The notes below the pieces were generated by a model. The model was given only the letters and a program-made list of their open reading frames with translations. It did no database searches and had not been told where the DNA came from. DNA of 64,000 nucleotides from contig NZ_OY782498.1 in the NCBI RefSeq assembly GCF_963677845.1, positions 2,735,518 through 2,799,517 on the forward strand. The letters are read 5' to 3'. The number at the start of each line of letters is the position of its first letter. The stretch's first letter is position 1. The DNA comes from an uncultured Pseudodesulfovibrio sp. (GTDB lineage: Bacteria; Desulfobacterota; Desulfovibrionia; Desulfovibrionales; Desulfovibrionaceae). Made by a program: the position numbers and the translations under genes. Below, in pieces: positions 1 through 10,149 of the stretch.

Positions 1-211
1 AAAAATCAGCGAGTAAACCATCAACGTCAACATCCGGTTCAGATGCGCCGGACCAGCCTATCCAGACGCCGCCTCGATTTTTCAGCACCGGAGCCATGGC
101 CGTGACCAACCCACCAGAACCGGGGTTGACCTTCCACTGACCATTTTCTTTTTTCAGCGCTGCGGGAAGGCGATTTGAGACCACCACAAGTTTCTGCATT
201 CCGGATTCCAT
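1..211 (-). CDS. otsA: Trehalose-6-phosphate synthase (GT20), N-terminal part only
   Basis: The gene runs off the left edge; about 70 N-terminal residues are visible. The family transfers glucose from UDP- or GDP-glucose to glucose-6-phosphate to make trehalose-6-phosphate, a compatible-solute precursor, in the cytoplasm. The visible part has the GT20 opening: a hydrophobic strand with SNRLP, then NPGSGGLVTAM (sugar-phosphate/nucleotide binding region), then GGVWIGWSG. I chose the ATG at 209-211 because GGGAG lies 7 bases upstream; a second ATG at 197-199 has no better site. It is divergent from groES. The name rests on the N-terminus alone, so a related GT20 enzyme (for example glucosylglycerol-phosphate synthase) is possible. 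Confidence 0.8.
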   Translation of the reverse strand, partial: MESGMQKLVVVSNRLPAALKKENGQWKVNPGSGGLVTAMAPVLKNRGGVWIGWSGASEPDVDVDGLLADF

Positions 212-426
212 CAATCATCTCCCAATTCAGGTATGAAGAATGGATTTTCTTCATTAATAGACTGTTACCGCTCTTTGATGGGGATTTCAACCTCACGAGT
301 AAAACAGAACGGTAAAAATTATGGTCCCAAACAGTTGACAAGAGCGACCGCATACTTATCTTTTGCCGCAGTCGACATTATACGCCGCGCAGGGTTGCGG
401 CGAATATACTATAAGGAGATAATTTC

Positions 427-687
427 ATGGGTTTGAAACCATTGCATGATCGCGTCATCGTCAAGAGGAAGGAAGAAGAGGAAAGGACTGCCGGGGGCAT
501 CTACATCCCGGACTCCGCCAAAGAGAAGCCGCAGAACGGCGTTATCATGGCAGCCGGTCCCGAGTGCAAGACCGTTCAGGACGGCGACATCATCCTGTTC
601 GCCAAGTATGCGGGCAGCGAATTCTCCATGGACGGCGACGAGCTGATCATCATGAGAGAAGACGACATCCTCGGCGTCTTTGCATAA
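427..687 (+). CDS. groES: Co-chaperonin GroES, short form lacking the roof hairpin
   Basis: Encodes the 10-kDa lid of the GroEL folding chamber. The N-terminal strand (LKPLHDRVIVKR), the mobile loop (EERTAGGIYIPDSAKEKPQ) and the C-terminal REDDILGV strand are canonical. At 86 residues it is about 10 shorter than the usual 95-97. The missing piece is internal: after MAAGPE the sequence passes almost directly to QDGDIILFAKYAG, skipping the beta-hairpin that forms the roof of the heptameric dome. The frame is intact, so this is not a frameshift. AAGGAG at 413-418 is a strong ribosome site. No CIRCE inverted repeat is visible in the 215-base upstream gap; a TTGACA at 335-340 is a possible -35 without a convincing -10. 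groEL follows after 168 bases. Confidence 0.95.
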   Translation: MGLKPLHDRVIVKRKEEEERTAGGIYIPDSAKEKPQNGVIMAAGPECKTVQDGDIILFAKYAGSEFSMDGDELIIMREDDILGVFA

Positions 688-2445
<1,758 letters not shown>

Positions 2446-2469
2446 CCTTCACGCCATTCGATATTCAAA

Positions 2470-2499
2470 GGCCGGACGTTTTACGTCCGGCCTTTTTTT
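2470..2499 (+). terminator. Rho-independent terminator of groESL
   Basis: Ten-base perfect stem (GGCCGGACGT / ACGTCCGGCC), 3-base loop, then seven T residues. Confidence 0.9.
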
Positions 2500-2542
2500 G
2501 TTCCTTGTTGTAGAAACGCCATCAAATATGTAGGCTTCAACC

Positions 2543-3097
2543 ATGTCATTTTTTTCAAAACTCGTGCAGCCCTATCGCAAAGGCGAAAAGAACTTCGAAC
2601 GCGGACGATCTGCAGAACTCCGTCGGGATTTCGTAAAAGCCGAGGAGTACTTCACCACGGCGGCATTCGCCTTTGATGAACACTTCGCAAAGAAGAATGC
2701 CGCAAGCAAAGACTCCCGCGTGTCCCATCTGGTCATGGCCGGAATTTGTTACACCCGTATCGGCCGATTTGAAGACGGGTTGCGAGTGCTTGAGCAATGC
2801 ATTGAAGCAAAGGATATCCCGGACGCCTTTCTCCATGCAGGATATGCGGCAGCAAAACTCGGCATGACTGAAAAAGCGATTACTCACTGGGAAAACTACC
2901 CGGACTGGGCGGGCCAACGCATCATTGCCAACACGCTCAAGGATCAACTCAAAATGATTCGTACCGAGGACGCCAACCTTCAAGCTGCATGCGAAGCCGT
3001 TGCCAAGGCCGTGCAGAAACAGGACAAAATGAATCAAAATGACCGAAAATTTCGAGAACGCGGACAGCGGAACCGTGAGCATAAACAAGGATATTAA
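2543..3097 (+). CDS. Small helical-repeat (TPR-like) protein of unknown function
   Basis: 184 residues, no signal peptide or membrane segment. Residues about 20-150 form helical hairpins of TPR character (RRDFVKAEEYFTTAAFAFDEH; AGICYTRIGRFEDGLRVLEQC; AGYAAAKLGMTEKAITHWE), suggesting a protein-binding scaffold. The last 30 residues are highly charged and rich in Lys, Arg, Gln and Asn, probably disordered. It starts 43 bases after the groESL terminator, so it should have its own promoter, and ends 44 bases before the exported beta-helix gene. No enzymatic motif was recognised and no function is proposed. Confidence 0.75.
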   Translation: MSFFSKLVQPYRKGEKNFERGRSAELRRDFVKAEEYFTTAAFAFDEHFAKKNAASKDSRVSHLVMAGICYTRIGRFEDGLRVLEQCIEAKDIPDAFLHAGYAAAKLGMTEKAITHWENYPDWAGQRIIANTLKDQLKMIRTEDANLQAACEAVAKAVQKQDKMNQNDRKFRERGQRNREHKQGY

Positions 3098-3141
3098 CCA
3101 ACTGTTTGTAAAACGCATCCAAAGCATGTAATTTCACTGTC

Positions 3142-4473
3142 ATGCCGCAACATCACCACATATTCAAACGCTTGAGCCTCTATTTTTCCTCGGCACTTCT
3201 TGCCGTACTTATTTTTTCGTTCCCAGCTTTAGCTGCTGACACAACCGTTGTCGGCACAGGCTCATCCTCTCAAGATGTGCCGAATGTTCAGGCCGCAGTG
3301 GACAAAGGTGGATCAGTCCTCCTCAAAGGGAAATTCAATTTTGGGCCTGAAGGCCGAGTAAAAATCACAAAAAACATTCGTATTTCCGGTGAAACCGATT
3401 CTGTTGGAGAACCAAAAACCATTATTACCGGTGGTTTCTGGACACTATACGCCCCCCTGCCTTACAAAGATGCACCTCCGTCAGAAAAAGGCCCCATCGT
3501 TGCTGTCAGTTCCATCCGATTCGATGGTTCAAAAGGAACCCCGCTCCACTTCCCCTATGTAAGCGGTTTGGATATACGGGGATGCACCGTAACAGATGTC
3601 ATTCCTCAACAAGTTGACATTGAATGGTCTGAGGCCGACACCCTTGCATTTCAAGCCGGAGTCATCGTGGGCAACCGTATTGTCCATACCAAAGGACCGT
3701 TGAAAAAAGCGGTGAGCGGAACAATCAGAATTGAAAACAACCGTTTCTTCATGGAAAACAAACGCCCTAAAAGTACTGCCGGATTCGGTGTTCTCACAGA
3801 CTGGACCACGGGCGCAGAAATCACCATCAAGGATAACATCATCCTCCGTACATCGCGAAACGGCATAGAAGTGTTGGATAATACGCGTAATGCCAAGGGT
3901 AATGGCTCCATCACCATATCCGGCAACCGCATCACCACGGACGAAGAAGGGATTCCCTATCCTCACAAATACGGTCCCAACGGCATTGTGGCTGGATGGT
4001 ACTTTGACACTCGCGGCGGCGCGGACTTTTCACGCAACAACCGCATTGCCATCACTGGCAATCGCATCGAAGGTCGAGGAGAGGCTTCTACCGGCATCCT
4101 GCTCTATGCCAATGATATAGTGGCCACCTGCAACGACATCATTATGGGCGGAGGCGTCAGTGCGCGTGGTATTGTCCAGACGGGATCACGCGGTTTTTTT
4201 GCCAATAACAGAGTGCGTGGCGAAGCTCGATACGCCCTCTACTGTTACCCCTTCGAGTCACTCAAAGCCACGGCCAATACCTTTGCATGGACAGAGCTGA
4301 ACGATTTCACAGGCATCAAAGGCCACGTCTTGCTCGGGGGTCAAGTCAATGTTGTTGTCGGCTCAGTTCCGGCACTGCTCGACAAGGGCAAAGGAAATCG
4401 TGTGGTAGAAACTCCGCCTTGTGCTCTCCCAGAAGTTGACCCTGAAGGCGAATCATGGGAACCCGTTGAATAG
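3142..4473 (+). CDS. Exported right-handed beta-helix (pectin-lyase-fold) protein
   Basis: 443 residues. A basic, histidine-bearing N-terminus is followed by a hydrophobic segment and an ALA-A cleavage site near residue 31, so it is predicted to be secreted to the periplasm. The rest has the repeating pattern of parallel beta-helix rungs: recurrent ITISGNRI, ITIKDNI, IRIENNRF and ITGNRIEG units with Asn at turns, typical of NosD/pectate-lyase-like folds. No polysaccharide-lyase catalytic site was identified, so the substrate is unknown; binding or modification of a surface polysaccharide is possible. A GAGC/GCTC mini-hairpin follows the stop, but no strong terminator is visible. Confidence 0.75.
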   Translation: MPQHHHIFKRLSLYFSSALLAVLIFSFPALAADTTVVGTGSSSQDVPNVQAAVDKGGSVLLKGKFNFGPEGRVKITKNIRISGETDSVGEPKTIITGGFWTLYAPLPYKDAPPSEKGPIVAVSSIRFDGSKGTPLHFPYVSGLDIRGCTVTDVIPQQVDIEWSEADTLAFQAGVIVGNRIVHTKGPLKKAVSGTIRIENNRFFMENKRPKSTAGFGVLTDWTTGAEITIKDNIILRTSRNGIEVLDNTRNAKGNGSITISGNRITTDEEGIPYPHKYGPNGIVAGWYFDTRGGADFSRNNRIAITGNRIEGRGEASTGILLYANDIVATCNDIIMGGGVSARGIVQTGSRGFFANNRVRGEARYALYCYPFESLKATANTFAWTELNDFTGIKGHVLLGGQVNVVVGSVPALLDKGKGNRVVETPPCALPEVDPEGESWEPVE

Positions 4474-4693
4474 CTGACGGCTCTCAACCTTCAACTCGCT
4501 TGAGCTTTGCTCATGGGGCCCCCCCTCTTTTATTTGAAAAGAGAATTTGTCAGCATAAGTTCTTTCGTCCCAACGGTTCCAACCAGACATAGATGTACAG
4601 AAATCTCAAATAATATTTCTTCTAAAAGTATCAAAAAAAACAGACACTTTTATTACAATATTATCACGAACCTGATGAATATTGCCTTTTGTG

Positions 4694-4722
4694 TTGACAC
4701 TCTCAATCTCACCTTGTATTGA
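4694..4722 (+). promoter_or_regulatory. Sigma70-type promoter for the DUF2325 gene
   Basis: TTGACA at 4694-4699, a 17-base spacer, then TATTGA at 4717-4722. The -10 box abuts the Fur-like operator that follows, as expected for a repressed iron-responsive promoter. Confidence 0.6.
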
Positions 4723-4723
4723 T

Positions 4724-4742
4724 TGATAACGATTTTCAATTT
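4724..4742 (+). promoter_or_regulatory. Fur-box-like operator
   Basis: GATAACGATTTTCAATTTC matches the classical 19-base Fur consensus at 14 of 19 positions and overlaps the expected transcription start. A closely similar site occurs at 51296-51314, which supports both. Predicted effect: repression by Fur-Fe(II) when iron is plentiful. Confidence 0.6.
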
Positions 4743-4761
4743 CAACCAAGCCGAGGTAATT

Positions 4762-5043
4762 ATGTGTGCCGCTCTTGTAGGTGGAATGGACCGACTGAAA
4801 AGAGAATATGTGACTGAAGCCAAAAAAAACGGCGTCAAGCTTAAACACTTCACGGGTAAAGAACGAAAGATATCTCAATCCTTGGGTAATGTAGACTTTG
4901 TCGTCATGTTTACGAATAAGGTTTCACACAAAGCACGCAAAGACGTCCTCGACGCAGTGCGCGGCAAGGACGTTCCTGTTTACATGCATCATTCCTGTGG
5001 AATCAGCACTCTTCGCAAGCAGTTGGACGAAGTTGTCGGCTAG
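4762..5043 (+). CDS. DUF2325 domain protein, probably iron-regulated
   Basis: 93 residues covering one DUF2325 domain: CAALVGGMDRL strand-loop, central NVDFVVMFTNKVSHK, and C-terminal DVPVYMHHSCGISTLRKQL. The fold is thought to be Rossmann-like; the biochemical role is unknown. I chose ATG 4762 (GAGG at 4753-4756) over an in-frame ATG at 4723, because the earlier codon lies inside the promoter/Fur-box region and adds residues not typical of the family. The stop codon overlaps that of cheV on the other strand through a shared CTAG. Confidence 0.8.
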   Translation: MCAALVGGMDRLKREYVTEAKKNGVKLKHFTGKERKISQSLGNVDFVVMFTNKVSHKARKDVLDAVRGKDVPVYMHHSCGISTLRKQLDEVVG

Positions 5044-5996
5044 CCTGCTTCCCGACCTTCCCATTCTTGAATCAAGTTGATGACCTTCTGGGTCAACCCG
5101 TTGAATTCCGGCTTGGTCACCTGAGCATCAGCCATGACAGCCTTGCCTTTGTGAAGAACGGACTTGGAAATCAAGGAGGAGAACAAGGTCACTGGCAGCA
5201 CTTTGAGTACAGGATCTTCCTTGATCCGACGTGTTAATGTGTAGCCGTCCATTTGCGGCATCTCCACATCTGAGACCACTGCGTCAAGATAGTGAAGAGG
5301 ACTTTTCCCTTCTTCTATGGCTTTATTCTTGATGGCTTCCAATTTCGCCCATGCTTCAGATCCATCGCCGACCATGGTCACTTCAAAATTGGCATTTGTA
5401 AAATTCTTTTCCAACAACTGACGCACAGATGTCGAATCATCGGCTATAAGAGCTCTATAGCGTTCTTCAGAAACCAAGTCGCTCAAGTTGGCATCAGTTT
5501 GACCGGATTCGTCCAGATCGGCCAGCACCTGCTCAAGATCCAACATCAATACAAAGCGATCTTTTATCTTGATAGTACCGGTGATGCAGTTGGTGTCCAT
5601 AGAAGAAAAATATTTGCTGGGAGGCTCAACGTCTGCCCAATTCACACGATGAATCTGTGTCACACCAGACACCAGAAACCCCGTAATCATGGCATTAAAC
5701 TCTGTTACAATGACAGGTTCATTAACATCATCCGCCTTGTCGATGTTCAACCAGACACTCAGATCAACAACAGGTAAAATCAAATCACGCAAAGGGATCG
5801 TTCCAAGAAAGCTCGGATGAACAGCCGCCTCCGATCCTTCCAGACCTTCTGGAGCTTCTACCACTTCAAGGACTTTGGCCACGTTGACACCAAAATATTG
5901 CGTCTCGATGCCTTTATCTGTTTTTTCATTAACAAAAAACTCAATGATTTCGAGTTCATTAGTTCCTGTTTCCAATAAAATATCTGTCTGACTCAT
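5040..5996 (-). CDS. cheV: Chemotaxis coupling protein CheV (CheW + receiver)
   Basis: 318 residues. Residues about 1-165 form a CheW-like domain (GVNVAKVLEVVEAP; LRDLILPVVDLSVWL) that couples chemoreceptors to CheA. Residues about 182-310 form a receiver domain with the phospho-acceptor Asp in DAVVSDVEMPQMDG and a conserved Lys in VTKPEF. CheV is thought to adjust receptor-kinase coupling when phosphorylated. GGAGG precedes the ATG. It is convergent with the DUF2325 gene, their stop codons sharing CTAG. No other chemotaxis core gene is adjacent; a chemoreceptor lies at 24830-26746. Confidence 0.92.
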   Translation of the reverse strand: MSQTDILLETGTNELEIIEFFVNEKTDKGIETQYFGVNVAKVLEVVEAPEGLEGSEAAVHPSFLGTIPLRDLILPVVDLSVWLNIDKADDVNEPVIVTEFNAMITGFLVSGVTQIHRVNWADVEPPSKYFSSMDTNCITGTIKIKDRFVLMLDLEQVLADLDESGQTDANLSDLVSEERYRALIADDSTSVRQLLEKNFTNANFEVTMVGDGSEAWAKLEAIKNKAIEEGKSPLHYLDAVVSDVEMPQMDGYTLTRRIKEDPVLKVLPVTLFSSLISKSVLHKGKAVMADAQVTKPEFNGLTQKVINLIQEWEGREAG

Positions 5997-6116
5997 TCTT
6001 CCTTCCTCCGATCCGCAATTGTGCGACTTGTTTCACGCTTAGCATGACATGCCTCTTTAGATGAATGATTTTTTTCATCTAAACCAATTTTTTACGGATT
6101 CAAAACATATCAACCC

Positions 6117-6147
6117 AAAAAAAAGCGCCGCTAAAATGCGGCGCTTT
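6117..6147 (-). terminator. Terminator after the neuB-type gene
   Basis: Read on the minus strand: a 7-base GC stem (GCGGCGC/GCGCCGC) extended by A-T pairs, then eight T residues. It separates the HTH-neuB pair from cheV. Confidence 0.9.
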
Positions 6148-6169
6148 AAAAGCTTCATTAAAATCACAA

Positions 6170-7261
6170 TTAGGACGATACAGCTCCAGCTACTTCGACC
6201 TCTGTAAGACGTAAGGTATCCCATTGCACAGGCTCTTCGTGCTTCACGGAACGATTAAGAACCGCTCCCAAAACCTCATCCCAATGAACAGGAGATACGC
6301 CCACGCGAGGGCATCGAGTCGTCAGATCTGCTTCTGTAAGGATATGACCGGCAGGCAGTTCGCGGGAAAAGACAATGCACTTGCGCAATTTTTTGGACGC
6401 GGCCTGCTCGTCTGGGAACACGACCTTCCCCTTGACCTGAATGGCTTTTTCAACTTCACGGATCATGGTCACCATGGACGCCAACTCTTGCGGTTCAAGA
6501 GAAGCCTGATGGTCTGTTCCCTTGAGTGTCTTGTCCAAAGTAAAATGCCGTTCAACCACACAGGCATTCAAAGCCGCAGCTCCAACACTGGGGCCTATAC
6601 CTTTTTCGTGGCCAGAATATCCGACCGGCACATCATAGCGCTCAATAAGGGCTTCCATGACCGGCAGGCCTATCTGCTCTTCAGGGCAAGGATAGGTGGA
6701 GTTGCAATGCAACAGAATCACGTTGTCATGATAATTACGAATTTCCGCCATGGCGACATCAATATCTTCAAGTCCGCTCATGCCGGTGGAAAGAATGATG
6801 GGGATACCGGTGGCCGCATATTTACGAACCAGCGGCACGTTGACCAATTCGGCAGAACTGATCTTGAGCAGTTCCACATCCAGATCCACAATCTGCTCCA
6901 GGCTGGGTTCATCCCAAGCCGAAGCGAAAAACACCAATCCCTTGGATTCGCTATACTCCTTGAGCTGTCTCATCTGCTCGATGGACAGTTCCAAAGCATT
7001 ACGGTGCTCACCGTAAGTCGGCCCAAAACTATTAGGACCGGTATACGGAGCCGCTCTGCCTTCGCGGGTCAGCAAGGCTTCATTGTCCCTTTTCTGGAAC
7101 TTGACCCCTTGCACGCCTGCGGCGGCGGCTTCGTCGATCATCCTTTGTGCGATGTCATATTCACCCTGATGGTTATTTCCAATCTCTGCGACGATAAAGC
7201 AGGGATGGCCCTTGCCAATGGTGACGCCAGAACGAAGTGTGACGGACTGAATCTGTTTCAT
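6170..7261 (-). CDS. NeuB/SpsE-family nonulosonic (sialic-type) acid synthase
   Basis: 363 residues. The family condenses phosphoenolpyruvate with a six-carbon N-acetyl-amino sugar to give a nine-carbon sialic, legionaminic or pseudaminic acid. The N-terminal TIM barrel shows VAEIGNNHQGE, VKFQKR, LSTGMSG, HCNSTYPCP and GYSGHEKG; the C-terminal SAF/antifreeze-like domain begins near residue 295 (ELPAGHILTEADL). The exact substrate cannot be told from sequence. It lies one base after the winged-helix gene, so the two are almost certainly cotranscribed and probably act in surface-glycan biosynthesis; no other nonulosonate genes are in the window. Confidence 0.88.
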   Translation of the reverse strand: MKQIQSVTLRSGVTIGKGHPCFIVAEIGNNHQGEYDIAQRMIDEAAAAGVQGVKFQKRDNEALLTREGRAAPYTGPNSFGPTYGEHRNALELSIEQMRQLKEYSESKGLVFFASAWDEPSLEQIVDLDVELLKISSAELVNVPLVRKYAATGIPIILSTGMSGLEDIDVAMAEIRNYHDNVILLHCNSTYPCPEEQIGLPVMEALIERYDVPVGYSGHEKGIGPSVGAAALNACVVERHFTLDKTLKGTDHQASLEPQELASMVTMIREVEKAIQVKGKVVFPDEQAASKKLRKCIVFSRELPAGHILTEADLTTRCPRVGVSPVHWDEVLGAVLNRSVKHEEPVQWDTLRLTEVEVAGAVSS

Positions 7262-7262
7262 A

Positions 7263-7910
7263 TCAGAATCTCACAATTTGAAATCCGCGCTTTTCGGAAT
7301 ACGGCTTGAGCTGCTCATAAATCTCGGCTTGTTTGCCAAACGAGGTGATGACTACGGCATCGCAGTCCACCTGATCCAGAACATGCGGTGCGGAAACCAC
7401 ATGGCCGTTGAAAATCTGCCCCTGTTTCTTCGTATCATTATCAAGAAGCGCCAGGACCTGAAATCCTGTATCCCTCAGAGCGGATAAAACCACTTCGCAG
7501 GTCTCGGATGCACCGAATAACGCCAGCTTTCTTTTTCCTTGGCTCTCCAGCAAAGAGAGTTGATCCAAAACAAATTCTTTAATGGTCGAATACAAACGGA
7601 CCGTTTCAGATGAATAATCTGAAAACATCCGCTGCCGCGACTGATGTCCCTGATCCGTCAGAGTATAGCTATAGCTCTTCCCGTTAACAGGGCAAAACTC
7701 AACCAGTCCCTCGGACTGGAGTTGTTTGAGATACTGATTGACCATAGCCCCGGACAAATGAAGCTGTTTGCCCAGTTCAAACTGAGACAAACGGGAATCC
7801 CTTGAAAGGGCATCCAGAATGGCAAGCACACGCGTGTTCTTACTCGGCTTAAGGTAGCACCCGTCGGTTATCAACATTCCGGTAACCACATTTTCAATTT
7901 GATCTGCCAT
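7263..7910 (-). CDS. Winged-helix protein with C-terminal Rossmann-like domain
   Basis: 215 residues. Residues about 25-95 form a MarR/ArsR-like winged helix (LSQFELGKQLHLSGAMVNQYLKQLQSEGLV). Residues about 128-205 form a nucleotide-binding-like alpha/beta unit (KLALFGASETCEVVLSALRDTGFQVLALLDND, then DAVVITSFG), like the small Rossmann domains of PglD-type acetyltransferases and sugar-modifying methyltransferases. The pairing suggests a regulator that senses a nucleotide-sugar or redox ligand and controls the adjoining neuB-type gene; this is inference. GAGAG precedes the start codon. Confidence 0.75.
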   Translation of the reverse strand: MADQIENVVTGMLITDGCYLKPSKNTRVLAILDALSRDSRLSQFELGKQLHLSGAMVNQYLKQLQSEGLVEFCPVNGKSYSYTLTDQGHQSRQRMFSDYSSETVRLYSTIKEFVLDQLSLLESQGKRKLALFGASETCEVVLSALRDTGFQVLALLDNDTKKQGQIFNGHVVSAPHVLDQVDCDAVVITSFGKQAEIYEQLKPYSEKRGFQIVRF

Positions 7911-8421
7911 GAACTCTCTCGGTCATTCGTTCGGTCAATGATTCATCCAGTTTAAAAGGGAATTGCATCGCCGAGTGTGTCACTCTAGACATGCGTTGCA
8001 CCCCTGTCAATACGCCCGTCCCACAATGGTTTTGACCGTATTTCTTATTTTTATTTGGCACAAGCCGCTTTTAATCAATCGTTGACATATTGAATAATCG
8101 GCCCTTTTCGCCCCAAACTTTAGCAAAGAGGCAATCATTTCCACATTTGGAAACGGGAATTGATTTGCAAAGAGTTTGCCAAGAAGTGATTTCACATAAT
8201 AAACACGACCAACAAATTCAATCAAAAGTCCGAAATCTTTCATTTTATTCAACAAAAAAGACATTCAAAATAAATGAACGTGTTTCATATACAACGCTTA
8301 AAACTACACACAACGTCAAAACTCCGACCCGTCACTGTTTGAAACACGCCATATTGACCCCGCCACCCACCTATTATAGGTTCGGGGCGCTTTCAACGAA
8401 ATCAACGAGGATATTTACTCC
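7911..8421. other. 511-base AT-rich intergenic region
   Basis: Separates two divergent transcription units. It is richer in A+T than its flanks. I find no credible gene, terminator or sigma54 site; an open frame at 8090-8434 has poor codon character and no family resemblance. It must hold the promoters of the HTH-neuB pair and of the acyl-CoA ligase, but I could not place them. Confidence 0.6.
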
Positions 8422-10149
8422 ATGGAGCATATAAACCGCCCCTGGCTCAAGGCGTACGACCCTGACGTGCCGCCCACTCTGGACTATGACAAGATCCCCC
8501 TGTTCGAATTTCTGGACAGGGCCGCACACAAATGGCCAAAACGCAAGGCCATTGTTTTTAAAAACTGGTCGATAACTTACGCCAAGCTCAAAACCCAGAG
8601 CGAAATATTCGCAGCCAATCTCAAGGCCGCCGGGATACGCAAGGGCGACCGGGTCGCCTTGATGCTGCCCAACCTGCCACAGACAATCATTGCCTTTTGG
8701 GGCGTCCTTCGTGCCGGAGCCATTGGCGTCATGACCAACCCGCTCTATATGGAAACAGAGATCGTCCACCAGTTCAACGACGCAGGGGTACGATGCTGCA
8801 TCACTCTGGACATGCTTTGGCCCAAACTAAATAAACTGCGAGACTCCATCCCCGTAGAAAAATTTTTCATCACGACCATAGGTGAAGGGCTCAAATTCCC
8901 CTTGAGCACCCTTTACAAACTTCAGGCTAAAAAGAACGGTACCGCGCCCAAAATCCCTTACGATGGGAAACACATTTTCCCCTTCAAGGAATTAACGAAA
9001 GGCCGCGAAAAATTCACTGACAAAAAAGTGGATCACCATGACACCGCCCTACTGCAGTACACAGGCGGAACCACGGGTGTAGCAAAGGGATGTATCCTGA
9101 CCCATTCCAACATCAGCGCGAACATGCAACAATGCCATGCCATGATGCACACCTTGGGGAAAAAGAAGGAAACATTCCTCGGAATCCTCCCCTATTTCCA
9201 TATATATGGACTGACGACCTGTCTTGCCTGGCCGACCAGTCTGGGGGCAACACTGGCTCCGTTTCCGCGCTATGTTCCTCTTGACGTACTCAAAGGAATC
9301 AACAAGCTCAAACCGACCGTATTCCCGGGTGCACCGTCACTGTATATTTCACTCCTTCAGCAAAAAGACATCGATAAATACGACCTGCAATCCATCGAAG
9401 TGTGTGTATCCGGTTCTGCCCCCATGCCTGTTGAATACATGGAGCAGTTCAAAAAACGGTCTGGCACATCCATAACCGAAGGATATGGATTAACGGAGGC
9501 GTCCCCTGTCACTCATTTCAACCCGCTGGAAGGTATCAGCAAAGTAGGCTCCATTGGCCTACCTTTCCCTGATACTGACGCAAAAATCGTTGATATGGAT
9601 GTTGGTGGAGAACCTCTGCCTCCGGGGAAACGGGGAGAACTGGTGGTCCGCGGACCGCAAATCATGAAAGGCTACTACAACCGCCCGGACGCCACAGCCG
9701 ATGTCCTACGAAATGGTTGGCTTTACACCGGCGATATCGCCACCATGGACGAAGAAGGTTACTTCTACATCGTGGACCGCAAGAAGGACCTCATCATTTC
9801 AGGTGGCTACAACATATATCCACGCGAGATTGACGAAGTTCTGCACTCCCACCCTAAAATCAAGGAAGCTGTCTCCGTGGGAATCCCACACGAGACTCGC
9901 GGCGAAATCGTCAAGGCGTATGTAATAACTCAACCGGGAGAAGAACTCTCTCGCAGCGATGTCATCGCGTACTGTCGTGAAAAACTTGCCAACTATAAGG
10001 TGCCTCGTAAAGTCGAATTCAGAAAGGATCTGCCCAAAACCATGGTTGGCAAGGTCCTCCGTCGGGCCTTGCGTGACGAGGAAGTGACCAAGATCGAAGA
10101 AAAAAAAGCCCGAAAAGCACTCAAAAAAGCAAAAAAAAATAAAAATTAA
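8422..10149 (+). CDS. fadD: Long-chain fatty acid-CoA ligase (AMP-forming)
   Basis: 575 residues of the adenylate-forming superfamily. It activates a carboxylic acid as acyl-AMP and transfers it to CoA. The P-loop motif YTGGTTGVAKG is at residues 213-223; EGYGLTEASP and LYTGDIATMDEEGYFYIVDRKKDLII are present, and the catalytic Lys of the C-terminal domain is K544 (in PKTMVGK). The C-terminus carries an unusual tail of about 25 mostly Lys/Ala residues, possibly a membrane or nucleic-acid contact. GAGGA is upstream. The stop overlaps the cysC start (TAATG), implying translational coupling. Fatty acid is the likeliest substrate, but aryl acids are not excluded. Confidence 0.85.
   Translation: MEHINRPWLKAYDPDVPPTLDYDKIPLFEFLDRAAHKWPKRKAIVFKNWSITYAKLKTQSEIFAANLKAAGIRKGDRVALMLPNLPQTIIAFWGVLRAGAIGVMTNPLYMETEIVHQFNDAGVRCCITLDMLWPKLNKLRDSIPVEKFFITTIGEGLKFPLSTLYKLQAKKNGTAPKIPYDGKHIFPFKELTKGREKFTDKKVDHHDTALLQYTGGTTGVAKGCILTHSNISANMQQCHAMMHTLGKKKETFLGILPYFHIYGLTTCLAWPTSLGATLAPFPRYVPLDVLKGINKLKPTVFPGAPSLYISLLQQKDIDKYDLQSIEVCVSGSAPMPVEYMEQFKKRSGTSITEGYGLTEASPVTHFNPLEGISKVGSIGLPFPDTDAKIVDMDVGGEPLPPGKRGELVVRGPQIMKGYYNRPDATADVLRNGWLYTGDIATMDEEGYFYIVDRKKDLIISGGYNIYPREIDEVLHSHPKIKEAVSVGIPHETRGEIVKAYVITQPGEELSRSDVIAYCREKLANYKVPRKVEFRKDLPKTMVGKVLRRALRDEEVTKIEEKKARKALKKAKKNKN

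Noticed and set aside
212..426. CIRCE or heat-shock sigma promoter before groES
   Set aside because: No GAGTGCTAA-type inverted repeat and no clear sigma32 boxes; only an unpaired TTGACA.
6224..7309. Open frame of 361 codons antisense to the neuB-type gene
   Set aside because: Low-complexity antisense of a clear enzyme gene.
8050..8070. Sigma54-like TGGCAC before the acyl-CoA ligase
   Set aside because: No GC at the required ten-base distance from GG, so the spacing is wrong.
8090..8434. Frame of 114 codons upstream of the acyl-CoA ligase
   Set aside because: AT-rich, basic, low-complexity product that overlaps the real ligase start; no ribosome site.
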